A DNA stretch of 6,825 bases from CAZFAT01 sp964517075 (GTDB lineage: Bacteria; Acidobacteriota; Vicinamibacteria; Vicinamibacterales; SCN-69-37): NCBI GenBank assembly GCA_964517075.1, contig CAZFAT010000414.1, positions 1 through 6,825 on the forward strand, given 5' to 3'. Positions 1 to 5,505 of the stretch are shown here, piece by piece; position 1 is the first letter of the stretch; every line of letters begins with the position of its first letter. Below the pieces are notes generated by a model. The model was not told the DNA's origin. It did not search any database and saw only the letters and a program-made list of their open reading frames with translations. The translations under genes were made by a program, and so were the position numbers.

Positions 1-858
1 CGCGCGCGCGCGGGCGAACAGGTCCGGCGCGCCGAGCGATCGGGCCAGGGCCTCGAACTCCGGTCGCGGCCCGGTCCAGCGCAGCGCGTCGACTGAGTCG
101 AAGACCGGCGCGTCGAGCCGCAGCGTCGCCAGGTCCCGAAACAGGAACGCCTGCGGCCCGTACTCGCTGAAGGCGGCGGCGAGCGACGCGGCGCCGCGGA
201 CGGGAACCGCCCAGTCGGCAGCCCGCTCGGGAATCGCTTCCAGATGGCCGTAGTGCCCGATGAGAGCCGCCGCCGACTTGGGCCCCCACCCGGGCAATCC
301 CGGATACCCGTCGGCTGAGTCCCCGACGAGCGCCAGGTAGTCAGGAATCGACGCGGGCGGCACGCCGAACTTGAGCACCACGCCGGCTTCGTCGCGCATC
401 TGGCGGGCGCGCCGATCGAGCTGGACGACACGGGTACCGACCACGGCCTGCGCAAGATCCTTGTCGGGCGTGCAGATGAACACCCGCTCGACGCGCGGGT
501 CGGCCGCGGCACGGGCCGCGCCGGCCGCCAGCGCGTCATCCGCCTCGAACTCGACCATGGCCAGCACGACGAGCCCCATGGCCGCGAGGGCGCCCTCGAG
601 GGGATGAAACTGCGCCAGCAGGGCTGGTTCGATGCCCTCGGAGGTCTTGTAGCCGCGCCAGAGCTCGTTGCGGAACGACTCGATGACGTGGTCGGTGGCC
701 ACGGCCACGTGCGTGGCGCCGTCGCCCAGGAGCGAGAGCATCGACGACAGCACGCCGCGCACGGCGCCCACCTCGGCACCGTTTGCATTCCGGGCCGAGG
801 GCACCGCGAAGTAGTGCCGGAAGAGCTCGTAGGTGCCGTCGACGAGGTGAACGTTCAC
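1..858 (-). CDS. 5'-3' exonuclease / flap endonuclease-like protein, C-terminus cut by window edge
   Basis: Structure-specific 5' nuclease of the FEN / Pol I N-terminal domain family, expected to cleave 5' flaps and RNA primers in replication and repair. The acidic metal ligands are all visible: D7 in the opening LVDG, D56 followed by SFRNELWRGYKTSE, the EFEADD cluster (E105, D107, D108), D132 and D134 in TPDKDL, and D180 and D183 in GDSADGYPG. The helix-3-turn-helix GLPGWGPKSAAAL at about 187-199 follows. The GTG at 858 is chosen because the family's N-terminal beta strand begins right there and a GAGG Shine-Dalgarno-like sequence lies 8 nt upstream (867-870). The reading frame runs open for 286 codons to base 1. 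The visible part spans about the length of a whole 5' nuclease domain, so it could be a stand-alone nuclease ending soon after, or the front of a DNA polymerase I. The window cannot decide. Confidence 0.92.
   Translation of the reverse strand, partial: MNVHLVDGTYELFRHYFAVPSARNANGAEVGAVRGVLSSMLSLLGDGATHVAVATDHVIESFRNELWRGYKTSEGIEPALLAQFHPLEGALAAMGLVVLAMVEFEADDALAAGAARAAADPRVERVFICTPDKDLAQAVVGTRVVQLDRRARQMRDEAGVVLKFGVPPASIPDYLALVGDSADGYPGLPGWGPKSAAALIGHYGHLEAIPERAADWAVPVRGAASLAAAFSEYGPQAFLFRDLATLRLDAPVFDSVDALRWTGPRPEFEALARSLGAPDLFARARA
847..858. repeat. Perfect 12-bp palindrome at the nuclease start codon
   Basis: GTGAACGTTCAC equals its own reverse complement. Its minus-strand copy includes the nuclease GTG start codon, and it ends immediately before a -10-like TATGAT on the plus strand. 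Its position between two divergent starts would suit an operator site, but a chance palindrome is also possible. It resembles a Gram-positive-type GAAC/GTTC LexA box only in its half sites and lacks the four-base spacer. Confidence 0.4.
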
Positions 859-864
859 TATGAT
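859..864 (+). promoter_or_regulatory. Candidate -10 element for the DMT transporter
   Basis: TATGAT matches five of six bases of the sigma-70 -10 consensus and ends 8 nt before the GTG start at 873. Transcription would begin near 871, giving an almost leaderless mRNA. No good -35 hexamer is seen 16-18 bp upstream, which lies inside the nuclease coding region. No Shine-Dalgarno sequence is present at useful spacing before the transporter start, which agrees with leaderless initiation. Confidence 0.4.
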
Positions 865-872
865 GGCCTCGC

Positions 873-1745
873 GTGTTCCTGCTCCTGCCGCTCGTGAGCT
901 CCGTGTTGTACGTCTTCGGGGCGCTCTTTCTCAAGCAGGCGGGTACGCACGGCGTCGGGTTCTGGCGCATCAGCTTCGTCGCCAATGTGATCTGCGGCGC
1001 GTCGTTCAGCGTGCTCTGGCTGCTGGGCGGGACCTTCCCTCCCCTGTCCCTGTGGTGGCAGCCGGCGCTGGTCGCGGCGCTGTTCGTCGCGGGCCAGGCG
1101 CTCGGGTTCCTGGCCATCGAGCGCGGCGACGTGTCAGTCGCCACACCCGTGCTCGGGGTGAAGGTCGTGCTGGTGGCGTTCTTCGTGACGTTCGTGATCG
1201 GCGAGACCGTGCCGGGCACGCTCTGGCTGGCGGCCATCCTCAGCAGCGCGGGTATCGTCTTTCTGAATCGCAGCGGCGCGGGGACATCGCATCATCACGC
1301 CGGATTCACCGTCGCGATCGGCGTGCTCGCGGCCACGGCTTACGCGCTCTTCGACGTCCTGGTCCAGAAGTGGGCGCCCGTGTGGGGCGCCGGCCGGTTC
1401 CTGCCGGCGCTCATGTGGATCGTCGCGGTCTATTCGCTCGCGCTGATTCCGCTCTTCGACGCACCGCTGCGGGACGTGCCGCGGCCCGCCTGGCGGCCGT
1501 TGCTGGCCGGCGGCGCGCTGATTGCGGCGCAGGGTATCATCCTGATCGCGGTGCTCGCCCTCTACGGCCAGGCGACGGCCGTCAACGTGATCTACAGCGC
1601 GCGCGGCCTCTGGAGCGTGCTCATCGTCTGGGGACTCGGGCACTGGTTCGACAACGCGGAGCACCAGCACGGGCCACGCGTCCTCGGTTGGCGGCTGCTG
1701 GGCGCCGTGCTGCTGATGGGGGCCGTCGTGTCCGTGCTGGCGTGA
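873..1745 (+). CDS. EamA / DMT-family inner-membrane transporter
   Basis: A 290-residue integral membrane protein of the drug/metabolite transporter superfamily, with two EamA repeats of about five helices each (roughly residues 1-131 and 145-290). The family exports or imports small metabolites; the substrate cannot be read from sequence. Diagnostic features are the first helix ending in a lysine (FGALFLKQAG, K21), the segment ERGDVSVATPVLGVK at 83-97 before helix 4, and the conserved GE after helix 4 (G110-E111). The second repeat begins near the His-rich linker SHHH and ends in a hydrophobic last helix at the C-terminus. The GTG start at 873 is the only plausible one: an in-frame stop lies at 861-863, and the first membrane helix starts immediately. 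An ATG at 860 is in another frame. The gene is divergent from the nuclease with 14 bp between start codons. Confidence 0.9.
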   Translation: MFLLLPLVSSVLYVFGALFLKQAGTHGVGFWRISFVANVICGASFSVLWLLGGTFPPLSLWWQPALVAALFVAGQALGFLAIERGDVSVATPVLGVKVVLVAFFVTFVIGETVPGTLWLAAILSSAGIVFLNRSGAGTSHHHAGFTVAIGVLAATAYALFDVLVQKWAPVWGAGRFLPALMWIVAVYSLALIPLFDAPLRDVPRPAWRPLLAGGALIAAQGIILIAVLALYGQATAVNVIYSARGLWSVLIVWGLGHWFDNAEHQHGPRVLGWRLLGAVLLMGAVVSVLA

Positions 1746-1746
1746 G

Positions 1747-1791
1747 ATGACGTCGGGCGTCTTTTCATTTTGAAACGCCGCCCGACGTCAT
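1747..1791. terminator. Hairpin between convergent genes (likely terminator)
   Basis: Arms at 1747-1759 (ATGACGTCGGGCG) and 1779-1791 are perfect reverse complements over 13 bp, with a 19-nt T-rich loop that can itself fold (TTTCA/TGAAA). The left arm starts one base after the transporter stop. The right arm lies inside the last codons of the convergent EEP gene and encodes part of its MTSGG tail. On the plus strand the stem can extend by three pairs, one of them G-U, and is followed only by TTCC, so the U-tract is weak. On the minus strand there is no U-tract. It most likely ends transporter transcription and may also stabilise 3' ends. Confidence 0.65.
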
Positions 1792-2517
1792 TTCCACGCT
1801 CGCGACGACCGGCCGGTGATCGGAGACCTGGACCGGCAGCACGCGGACCTCGAGCGCACGGAGATAAGGCGACGTGAGGATGTAGTCGATGCGGCGGACC
1901 GGGTTGGCCGCCGGATAGGTCAATCCCGCGCCGACACCTCCGGGCTCCCGCCAAACGTCGCGTAGCCGGCTGAACAGCGGCTGCAGTTCGGCGGCGGTCG
2001 GCGGCGCATTGAGATCGCCCATCAGGACCACCGGGCCGGCCGCCTGATTCAGCAGTTGTAGCATCGCGGCCACCTGACGCACGCGGACGCGCGAGTCCGC
2101 GCGATAGTCCAGGTGCGTGTTGAACACGCGCATCCGGGCGCCATCCATCTGGACCGTGGCCTCGAGAAAACCGGGCAGGAGTTCGGGCTCGGTCGCCGTG
2201 GATTGCGTGGACAGGCGCGGAATGACGTGGTTACGGAACTCGACGATGGGATGGCGGCTCAGGATGGCGAGCCCGAACTCGCGCAGGGGCGCTGTGGCCG
2301 CCCCAGGTAACTGGTAGATCGCTCCGAAGCGCACCTGCATGTCGAGCGCGTCGCCGAGTTCGGCCGCCTGATCGGCGAAGGCGCTGCGCGTGCTCCAGTG
2401 GACGTCGACTTCCTGCAGCGCCACGACGTCGGGCCTGGCGTCTCTGATCACCTCGGCAAGCGCCGGCAGGCCGCCCGACCCGGCGGCGATGTTCCAGGTC
2501 ATCAGACGCAGCGGCAC
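1765..2517 (-). CDS. Endonuclease/exonuclease/phosphatase (EEP) family hydrolase
   Basis: A metal-dependent phosphodiesterase of the DNase I-like / sphingomyelinase-like EEP fold. Numbered from the GTG at 2517 (250 residues), the catalytic set is complete: N9 in TWNI, E36 in QEVD, H135 in FNTHLD, D168 and N170 in GDLNAPP, D211 in RIDYI, and D233-H234 in SDHRP. The exact substrate (DNA, phospholipid or phosphoesters) is not determined. The GTG is the first ordinary start in this frame but has a poor ribosome site and leaves no export signal. The frame stays open upstream, and the 26 codons before it read as a signal peptide, so the true start is probably at 2595 (276 residues). It lies just downstream of the DUF3617 gene on the same strand and is very likely co-transcribed with it. 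Its 3' end overlaps the hairpin shared with the transporter gene. Confidence 0.9.
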   Translation of the reverse strand: MPLRLMTWNIAAGSGGLPALAEVIRDARPDVVALQEVDVHWSTRSAFADQAAELGDALDMQVRFGAIYQLPGAATAPLREFGLAILSRHPIVEFRNHVIPRLSTQSTATEPELLPGFLEATVQMDGARMRVFNTHLDYRADSRVRVRQVAAMLQLLNQAAGPVVLMGDLNAPPTAAELQPLFSRLRDVWREPGGVGAGLTYPAANPVRRIDYILTSPYLRALEVRVLPVQVSDHRPVVASVEMTSGGVSK

Positions 2518-2595
2518 CGGGCCCTGCGCCAGCGGCCAGGCAGGGCACAGGACGCCGGCGATCGCGGCCGCGAGGGCGACTACGGCTCGGTGCAG
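2518..2595 (-). other. Probable signal-peptide extension of the EEP gene, CTG start
   Basis: These 26 codons are in frame with the EEP gene and have no stop. They encode a short basic n-region (HRA), a hydrophobic core (VVALAAAIAGVL) and an Ala-ended region before TWNI, as expected for a Sec signal peptide. The residue at -3 of the best cleavage site (PLA, then Q) is proline, which is unusual. No ATG, GTG or TTG lies at or just upstream of this stretch. A CTG at 2595 does, preceded by AAGAGG (2604-2609) with 8-nt spacing. Initiation there would overlap the DUF3617 stop by 16 nt and could be translationally coupled. A sequencing error or unrelated open frame is the alternative. Confidence 0.5.
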
Positions 2596-3014
2596 TCGCC
2601 CGCCCTCTTGCCGGCCATGCGCATCGTCATTTCCCCCTGCGGCATGGACATCTTGATGGCGCCTTCGTAGCTGTCGCCCTTGAAGGTCAGCTCACCCGAG
2701 CCGGTCATCGCCATCTGCCCGGTGCAGGCCATTTTCCACGAGACCACGTTCCCGGTGGCCTTGTAGTCGGAGTGGGTGCAGTCCTTCTGGCCCGCCGCCC
2801 CGCTCGGCAGGCCCGTCGCGGGATCCTTGGCCAATTGCGCCGCGGTCACGCACCGGCTGGACTTCATTTCGGGCATCCCCGCGCCGGCCGGCATGCCGGG
2901 CATCTCCATCTTCATGGTCGTTTCCCAGTTGCCCGGTCTCATGGGATTCTGCGCCGCGATCGCGACCGTCGCGGCCGCGCCAAGCACCAGCAACGAACTC
3001 AGGATGATTCGCAT
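2580..3014 (-). CDS. DUF3617 domain-containing exported protein
   Basis: A 144-residue small secreted or periplasmic protein of the DUF3617 family, whose function is unknown. Residues 1-21 are a clear signal peptide (MRIILSSLLVLG core, cleavage near AIA/AQ). Family features follow: PGNWETTMKMEMPGMP at 27-42, a cysteine at 55 (SSRCVT), C79 (KDCTHSDYK), SWKMACTG with C97, and the closing GKRAGDC with C141. The four cysteines could form two disulfides. The mature part is remarkably methionine-rich, with 15 Met in about 123 residues. The ATG at 3014 is chosen over an upstream start at 3089 because it begins the signal peptide and is preceded by AAGGA (3023-3027) 8 nt away. It is the first gene of a minus-strand pair with the EEP enzyme. 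Confidence 0.9.
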   Translation of the reverse strand: MRIILSSLLVLGAAATVAIAAQNPMRPGNWETTMKMEMPGMPAGAGMPEMKSSRCVTAAQLAKDPATGLPSGAAGQKDCTHSDYKATGNVVSWKMACTGQMAMTGSGELTFKGDSYEGAIKMSMPQGEMTMRMAGKRAGDCTEP

Positions 3015-3022
3015 CAAACAGG

Positions 3023-3027
3023 TCCTT
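3023..3027 (-). promoter_or_regulatory. Ribosome binding site of the DUF3617 gene
   Basis: AAGGA on the minus strand sits 8 nt before the ATG at 3014. It decides the start in favour of 3014 over an in-frame codon 25 codons upstream, which would place charged residues before the signal peptide. Confidence 0.65.
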
Positions 3028-3038
3028 TCGTGGATGAT

Positions 3039-3054
3039 GCGGCCCCGCGGCCGC
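3039..3054 (-). promoter_or_regulatory. GC-rich hairpin in the DUF3617 leader
   Basis: GCGGCC and GGCCGC flank a four-base loop, giving a 6-bp all-GC stem in the short 5' leader between the predicted promoter and the ribosome site. It may stabilise the mRNA or tune translation, or be chance in GC-rich DNA. Confidence 0.3.
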
Positions 3055-3058
3055 GTCC

Positions 3059-3089
3059 CTATTACGTGGGCACGCAGGCGGGCTGTCAA
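3059..3089 (-). promoter_or_regulatory. Candidate sigma-70 promoter for the DUF3617-EEP pair
   Basis: On the minus strand a perfect -35 hexamer TTGACA (3084-3089) is followed after 18 or 19 bp by GTAATA or TAATAG (3059-3065). The spacing is slightly long and the -10 is imperfect, but this is the best promoter-like pair in the window. Transcription would start near 3052 and give a leader of roughly 40 nt carrying the GC hairpin and the AAGGA ribosome site. Confidence 0.5.
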
Positions 3090-3124
3090 GACCTGTCAGC
3101 GCCGTCGCTGGCCGCGAGCGGCGT

Positions 3125-3133
3125 TGCTAGACT
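3125..3133 (+). promoter_or_regulatory. Candidate extended -10 for the unrecognised 3138 gene
   Basis: TGCTAGACT fits the extended -10 pattern TGn followed by a four-of-six match to TATAAT. It ends 4 nt before the GTG at 3138, so transcription would begin at about 3140, at the tandem GTG codons. No Shine-Dalgarno sequence is visible before either GTG, which fits a leaderless mRNA. No good -35 is seen. Confidence 0.4.
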
Positions 3134-3137
3134 GATC

Positions 3138-4052
3138 GTGGTGACCGTTCGCCGTTATTTGCTGTCCGTGCCCGAACGTCTGCTCCGCTCTGTCGTGGGA
3201 CTGGGTGCGGGAGCGACTCGTGAGTTGAGCGAGGTCGCCGTCCCGCGGTCCGTTCGGGGAACGAAGCTCTACGAGCACCTGGTCGGCACCACGCTGCAGT
3301 TCCTCATCGAGCAGGTCGGCGGCGTCGAAGGCGTTTATGCCAGGGATGCTCTGCTCGCCGACGACTTCCTGAAGCGGCGCACCGCCGGCAACGTCATCGA
3401 GGGGCTCGGCATCGTCGCGTTCAGGGCGTCGCCGGTATGGGTGCTCGCGGCGTTGGCCGACCTGTGCGGCTTCGGACGGCAGCTCATCCCGAAGGTCGCG
3501 GAGGCATTGAAGGCGGACGGGTTGCTCGACCGCGACGCCACGGCCACGACCATCGAGCAACTGCTCGACGGTCTCGAACGGACGTCGGGCCGGCTCGCCG
3601 CCTCGGTCAACACGCCACCACTGGATGTCGCGACCCTCCGCGCGGAGTGGCGCGACCTGCGCGACCAGGCGTCGACGATCCCCCGGATGTCGCTGCCATC
3701 GGCCGAGGCCGTCATGGACCTGTGGACTGCCGTCACGAACGAGGCCGCCCGGCAGGAGAAGTCGGTCTTCGCGCTGTCGTCGGTGATGGCGATATCCGCG
3801 GTGGGCCGCCTGCCCGACCAGGTCCGCTGGCTGTCGGTGTCCGGGGCGCTGGCGGTGAGACACACGGGACGTGTCGTGGCGTCGGCACTGCTCGAGGACT
3901 ATCGCCACACACTCTCCGACATCAGCCGCACGGGATACGTCACGTACGCAATCCGGCAGGCGCGACCGTACGTGCGCGCGGCTGTCCAGCAGTACTCACC
4001 GCGGCGCCGCACGGTGACCGAACGGCTGCTGGATCGCTTCCGCCGCACCTGA
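3138..4052 (+). CDS. Unrecognised helical protein, probably conserved
   Basis: A protein of 304 residues that I cannot assign to a named family. Codon use and the absence of frame breaks support a real gene. It appears almost wholly alpha-helical. The N-terminus is basic (VRRYLLSVPERLLRS), with a helical part containing TLQFLIEQVGGVEGVY. A hydrophobic stretch around residues 92-112 (GIVAFRASPVWVLAALADLC) could touch or cross a membrane. A charged middle (LRAEWRDLRDQ) has coiled-coil character. The last 20 residues are strongly basic (SPRRRTVTERLLDRFRRT). There is no signal peptide and no visible catalytic motif. Two adjacent GTG codons, 3138 and 3141, could start it, and the upstream -10-like element favours either. 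Longer readings from 2772 run antisense through the DUF3617 gene and are not credible. It is divergent from the DUF3617 pair, with 123 bp between the starts. Confidence 0.78.
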   Translation: MVTVRRYLLSVPERLLRSVVGLGAGATRELSEVAVPRSVRGTKLYEHLVGTTLQFLIEQVGGVEGVYARDALLADDFLKRRTAGNVIEGLGIVAFRASPVWVLAALADLCGFGRQLIPKVAEALKADGLLDRDATATTIEQLLDGLERTSGRLAASVNTPPLDVATLRAEWRDLRDQASTIPRMSLPSAEAVMDLWTAVTNEAARQEKSVFALSSVMAISAVGRLPDQVRWLSVSGALAVRHTGRVVASALLEDYRHTLSDISRTGYVTYAIRQARPYVRAAVQQYSPRRRTVTERLLDRFRRT

Positions 4053-4053
4053 C

Positions 4054-4070
4054 GTCCCGGCCTGCCGGAC
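4054..4070 (+). terminator. Weak hairpin after the 3138 gene
   Basis: GTCCCGGC pairs with GCCGGAC through a 7-bp stem with one bulged C and a tight loop, beginning two bases after the stop codon. There is no U-tract. It may be a factor-independent pause or 3' end stabiliser, or only GC-rich chance structure. The rest of the 72-bp gap before the sulfatase holds only its candidate -10. Confidence 0.2.
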
Positions 4071-4105
4071 GCCAACCGGCGGCCTCCGCGGGCGCGTCCC
4101 GGGCG

Positions 4106-4111
4106 TACAAT
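4106..4111 (+). promoter_or_regulatory. Candidate -10 element for the sulfatase gene
   Basis: TACAAT matches five of six bases of the -10 consensus and ends 13 nt before the ATG at 4125. The predicted transcript would start near 4118 with a leader of about 7 nt. The bases between hold no Shine-Dalgarno sequence. No convincing -35 hexamer is found about 17 bp upstream. Confidence 0.45.
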
Positions 4112-4124
4112 CGTCCACGTCCTC

Positions 4125-5504
4125 ATGCGATCAGCCGCCCTGGCGCTCATCGCCGCCGCATGCGCCCTGTCATCGGCGCACGCCCGCGCCCCCGCGCAAA
4201 CACCAGCGTCTCCGCTGAACATCGTCGTCCTCGTGATCGACGACACGCGCTGGGACTCGATTGGCGCCGCGGGCAATCGGATCGTGCGAACGCCGCGGCT
4301 GGACGCGCTGGCGGCCGAGGGCATCCGCTTCACCCAGGCGCGCGTGACGACGTCGATCTGCATGACGAGCCGGGCGACGCTGCTGACCGGCCAGTACATG
4401 TCGCGGCACGGAATCGACCGCTTCGGCAAGCCGCTCACACCGGAGGCCTTCGCCGAGACGTATCCCGGCGTGCTGCGCCGCGCCGGCTACTGGACCGGCT
4501 ACGTCGGCAAGTACGACGTGGGCCAGGCGCGGCCCGCCGACTTCGACGTCCTGCGCGCGTACCACGGACGGCACTGGATCGCCGGTGCCGACGGCGAACG
4601 CGTCCATGTCACGGAGAAGAACGCGCGCGACTCGATCGAGTTCCTACGCGCCCGTCCGCGCGATCGGCCGTTCCTCTTGAACGTCGGCTACTTCGCGGCG
4701 CATGCCGAGGACAGCGCGCCCGAACAGTACCTGCCGCAGGAGTGGAGCGCATCGTTCTACGATGGCGTGACGGTCCCGCCCTCCCCGCTGGCCGATCCGA
4801 AATATCTGGCCGCGCTGCCGCCGTTCCTCGCCACGGATGCAAACGAAGGCCGCGTGCGCTTCCGGTGGCGCTTCGACACGCCCGCACGCTATCAGGAGTA
4901 CATGCTGCGGTACTACCGGCTCGTCACGGAGGTCGATGCGGCGGTCGGCCGCATCGTGGACGAACTGAAGGCGCAGGGCGTCTACGAGAACACGCTCATC
5001 GCGTTCATCGGCGACAACGGGTACTTCCACGGCGACCGCGGGCTGGCCGACAAGTGGTACCCGTACGAGCAGGCGCTCCGTGTGCCGCTCATCGTGCGCG
5101 ACCCAAGGCTGCCGGCGGGACGTCGAGGCGCCACGCGCGATCAGCTCGCCCTCAACCTCGATATCGCGCCGACCGTCATGGCGGCCGCCGGCCGCCCGAT
5201 CCCCGCGGCCGTCCAGGGGCAGGACGTGAGCCCGCTCTACCTCGCCGTCACGCCGCCGGCGTGGCGCGACGAGTTCTTCTACGAGCACCCGACGATCACG
5301 TCGCGGGACCGCATTCCCTCCTCACGGGGCGTGATACGCCGCGACCGGAAGTACGTGTTCTGGCCCGAGTTCGACCACGAGCAGTTGTTCAACCTGAACG
5401 ACGACCCCGAGGAGGTCCGGAACCTTGCCACCGATCCGGCGTTCCGCGGCCAACTGGTGAAGATGCGCGCCGGGCTCGACCTGTGGCAGGCGCGCGTCCG
5501 GTGA
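4125..5504 (+). CDS. Secreted type I sulfatase (sulfate ester hydrolase)
   Basis: A 459-residue sulfatase of the alkaline-phosphatase fold, predicted to hydrolyse sulfate esters outside the cytoplasm. Residues 1-20 form a signal peptide ending AHA before R21. Metal and active-site features: D39-D40 in VIDDTRWD, the FGly site C79 in SICMTSRATLLTGQY, K129 in GYVGKYD, H193 in YFAAH, D297-N298 in FIGDNGYFHGDRG, and K310. The segment GLADKWYPYEQALRVPL is typical of carbohydrate sulfatases, and the C-terminal LFNLNDDPEEVRNLA is the usual sulfatase ending. The motif is C-M-T-S-R instead of the usual C-x-(P/A)-S-R, which could affect maturation by the formylglycine-generating enzyme. The substrate is unknown; a polysaccharide is the reasonable guess. 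The ATG start gives the signal peptide directly. The gene ends one nucleotide from the convergent lyase gene. Confidence 0.93.
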   Translation: MRSAALALIAAACALSSAHARAPAQTPASPLNIVVLVIDDTRWDSIGAAGNRIVRTPRLDALAAEGIRFTQARVTTSICMTSRATLLTGQYMSRHGIDRFGKPLTPEAFAETYPGVLRRAGYWTGYVGKYDVGQARPADFDVLRAYHGRHWIAGADGERVHVTEKNARDSIEFLRARPRDRPFLLNVGYFAAHAEDSAPEQYLPQEWSASFYDGVTVPPSPLADPKYLAALPPFLATDANEGRVRFRWRFDTPARYQEYMLRYYRLVTEVDAAVGRIVDELKAQGVYENTLIAFIGDNGYFHGDRGLADKWYPYEQALRVPLIVRDPRLPAGRRGATRDQLALNLDIAPTVMAAAGRPIPAAVQGQDVSPLYLAVTPPAWRDEFFYEHPTITSRDRIPSSRGVIRRDRKYVFWPEFDHEQLFNLNDDPEEVRNLATDPAFRGQLVKMRAGLDLWQARVR

Positions 5505-5505
5505 G

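Noticed and set aside
1..12. Alternating CG tract at the window edge, possible Z-DNA or microsatellite
   Set aside because: Only 12 bp, and in frame it encodes Ala-Arg repeats of the nuclease tail; ordinary in GC-rich coding DNA.
847..858. Palindrome read as a LexA (SOS) box
   Set aside because: The GAAC and GTTC half sites are adjacent without the four-base spacer of the known GAAC-N4-GTTC box, so the match is not convincing.
536..1237. 233-codon minus-strand frame spanning the nuclease start and the transporter
   Set aside because: It lies antisense to the transporter and out of frame with the nuclease, with no recognisable domain.
860..1750. Open frame starting ATG-ATG at 860
   Set aside because: It is the +1-shifted shadow of the DMT transporter. 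Its product is Arg/Ala-rich with no membrane segments, while the 873 frame shows clear helices and EamA motifs.
2772..3137. Long N-terminal extension of the 3138 gene
   Set aside because: This stretch is antisense to the DUF3617 coding region and its promoter, and its translation looks like non-coding text until the tandem GTG codons.
3096..3908. 270-codon minus-strand frame antisense to the unrecognised gene
   Set aside because: The product is rich in Arg, Gln and Asp, low in hydrophobic structure and without a start context. The opposite strand has better protein-like composition and an upstream -10-like element.
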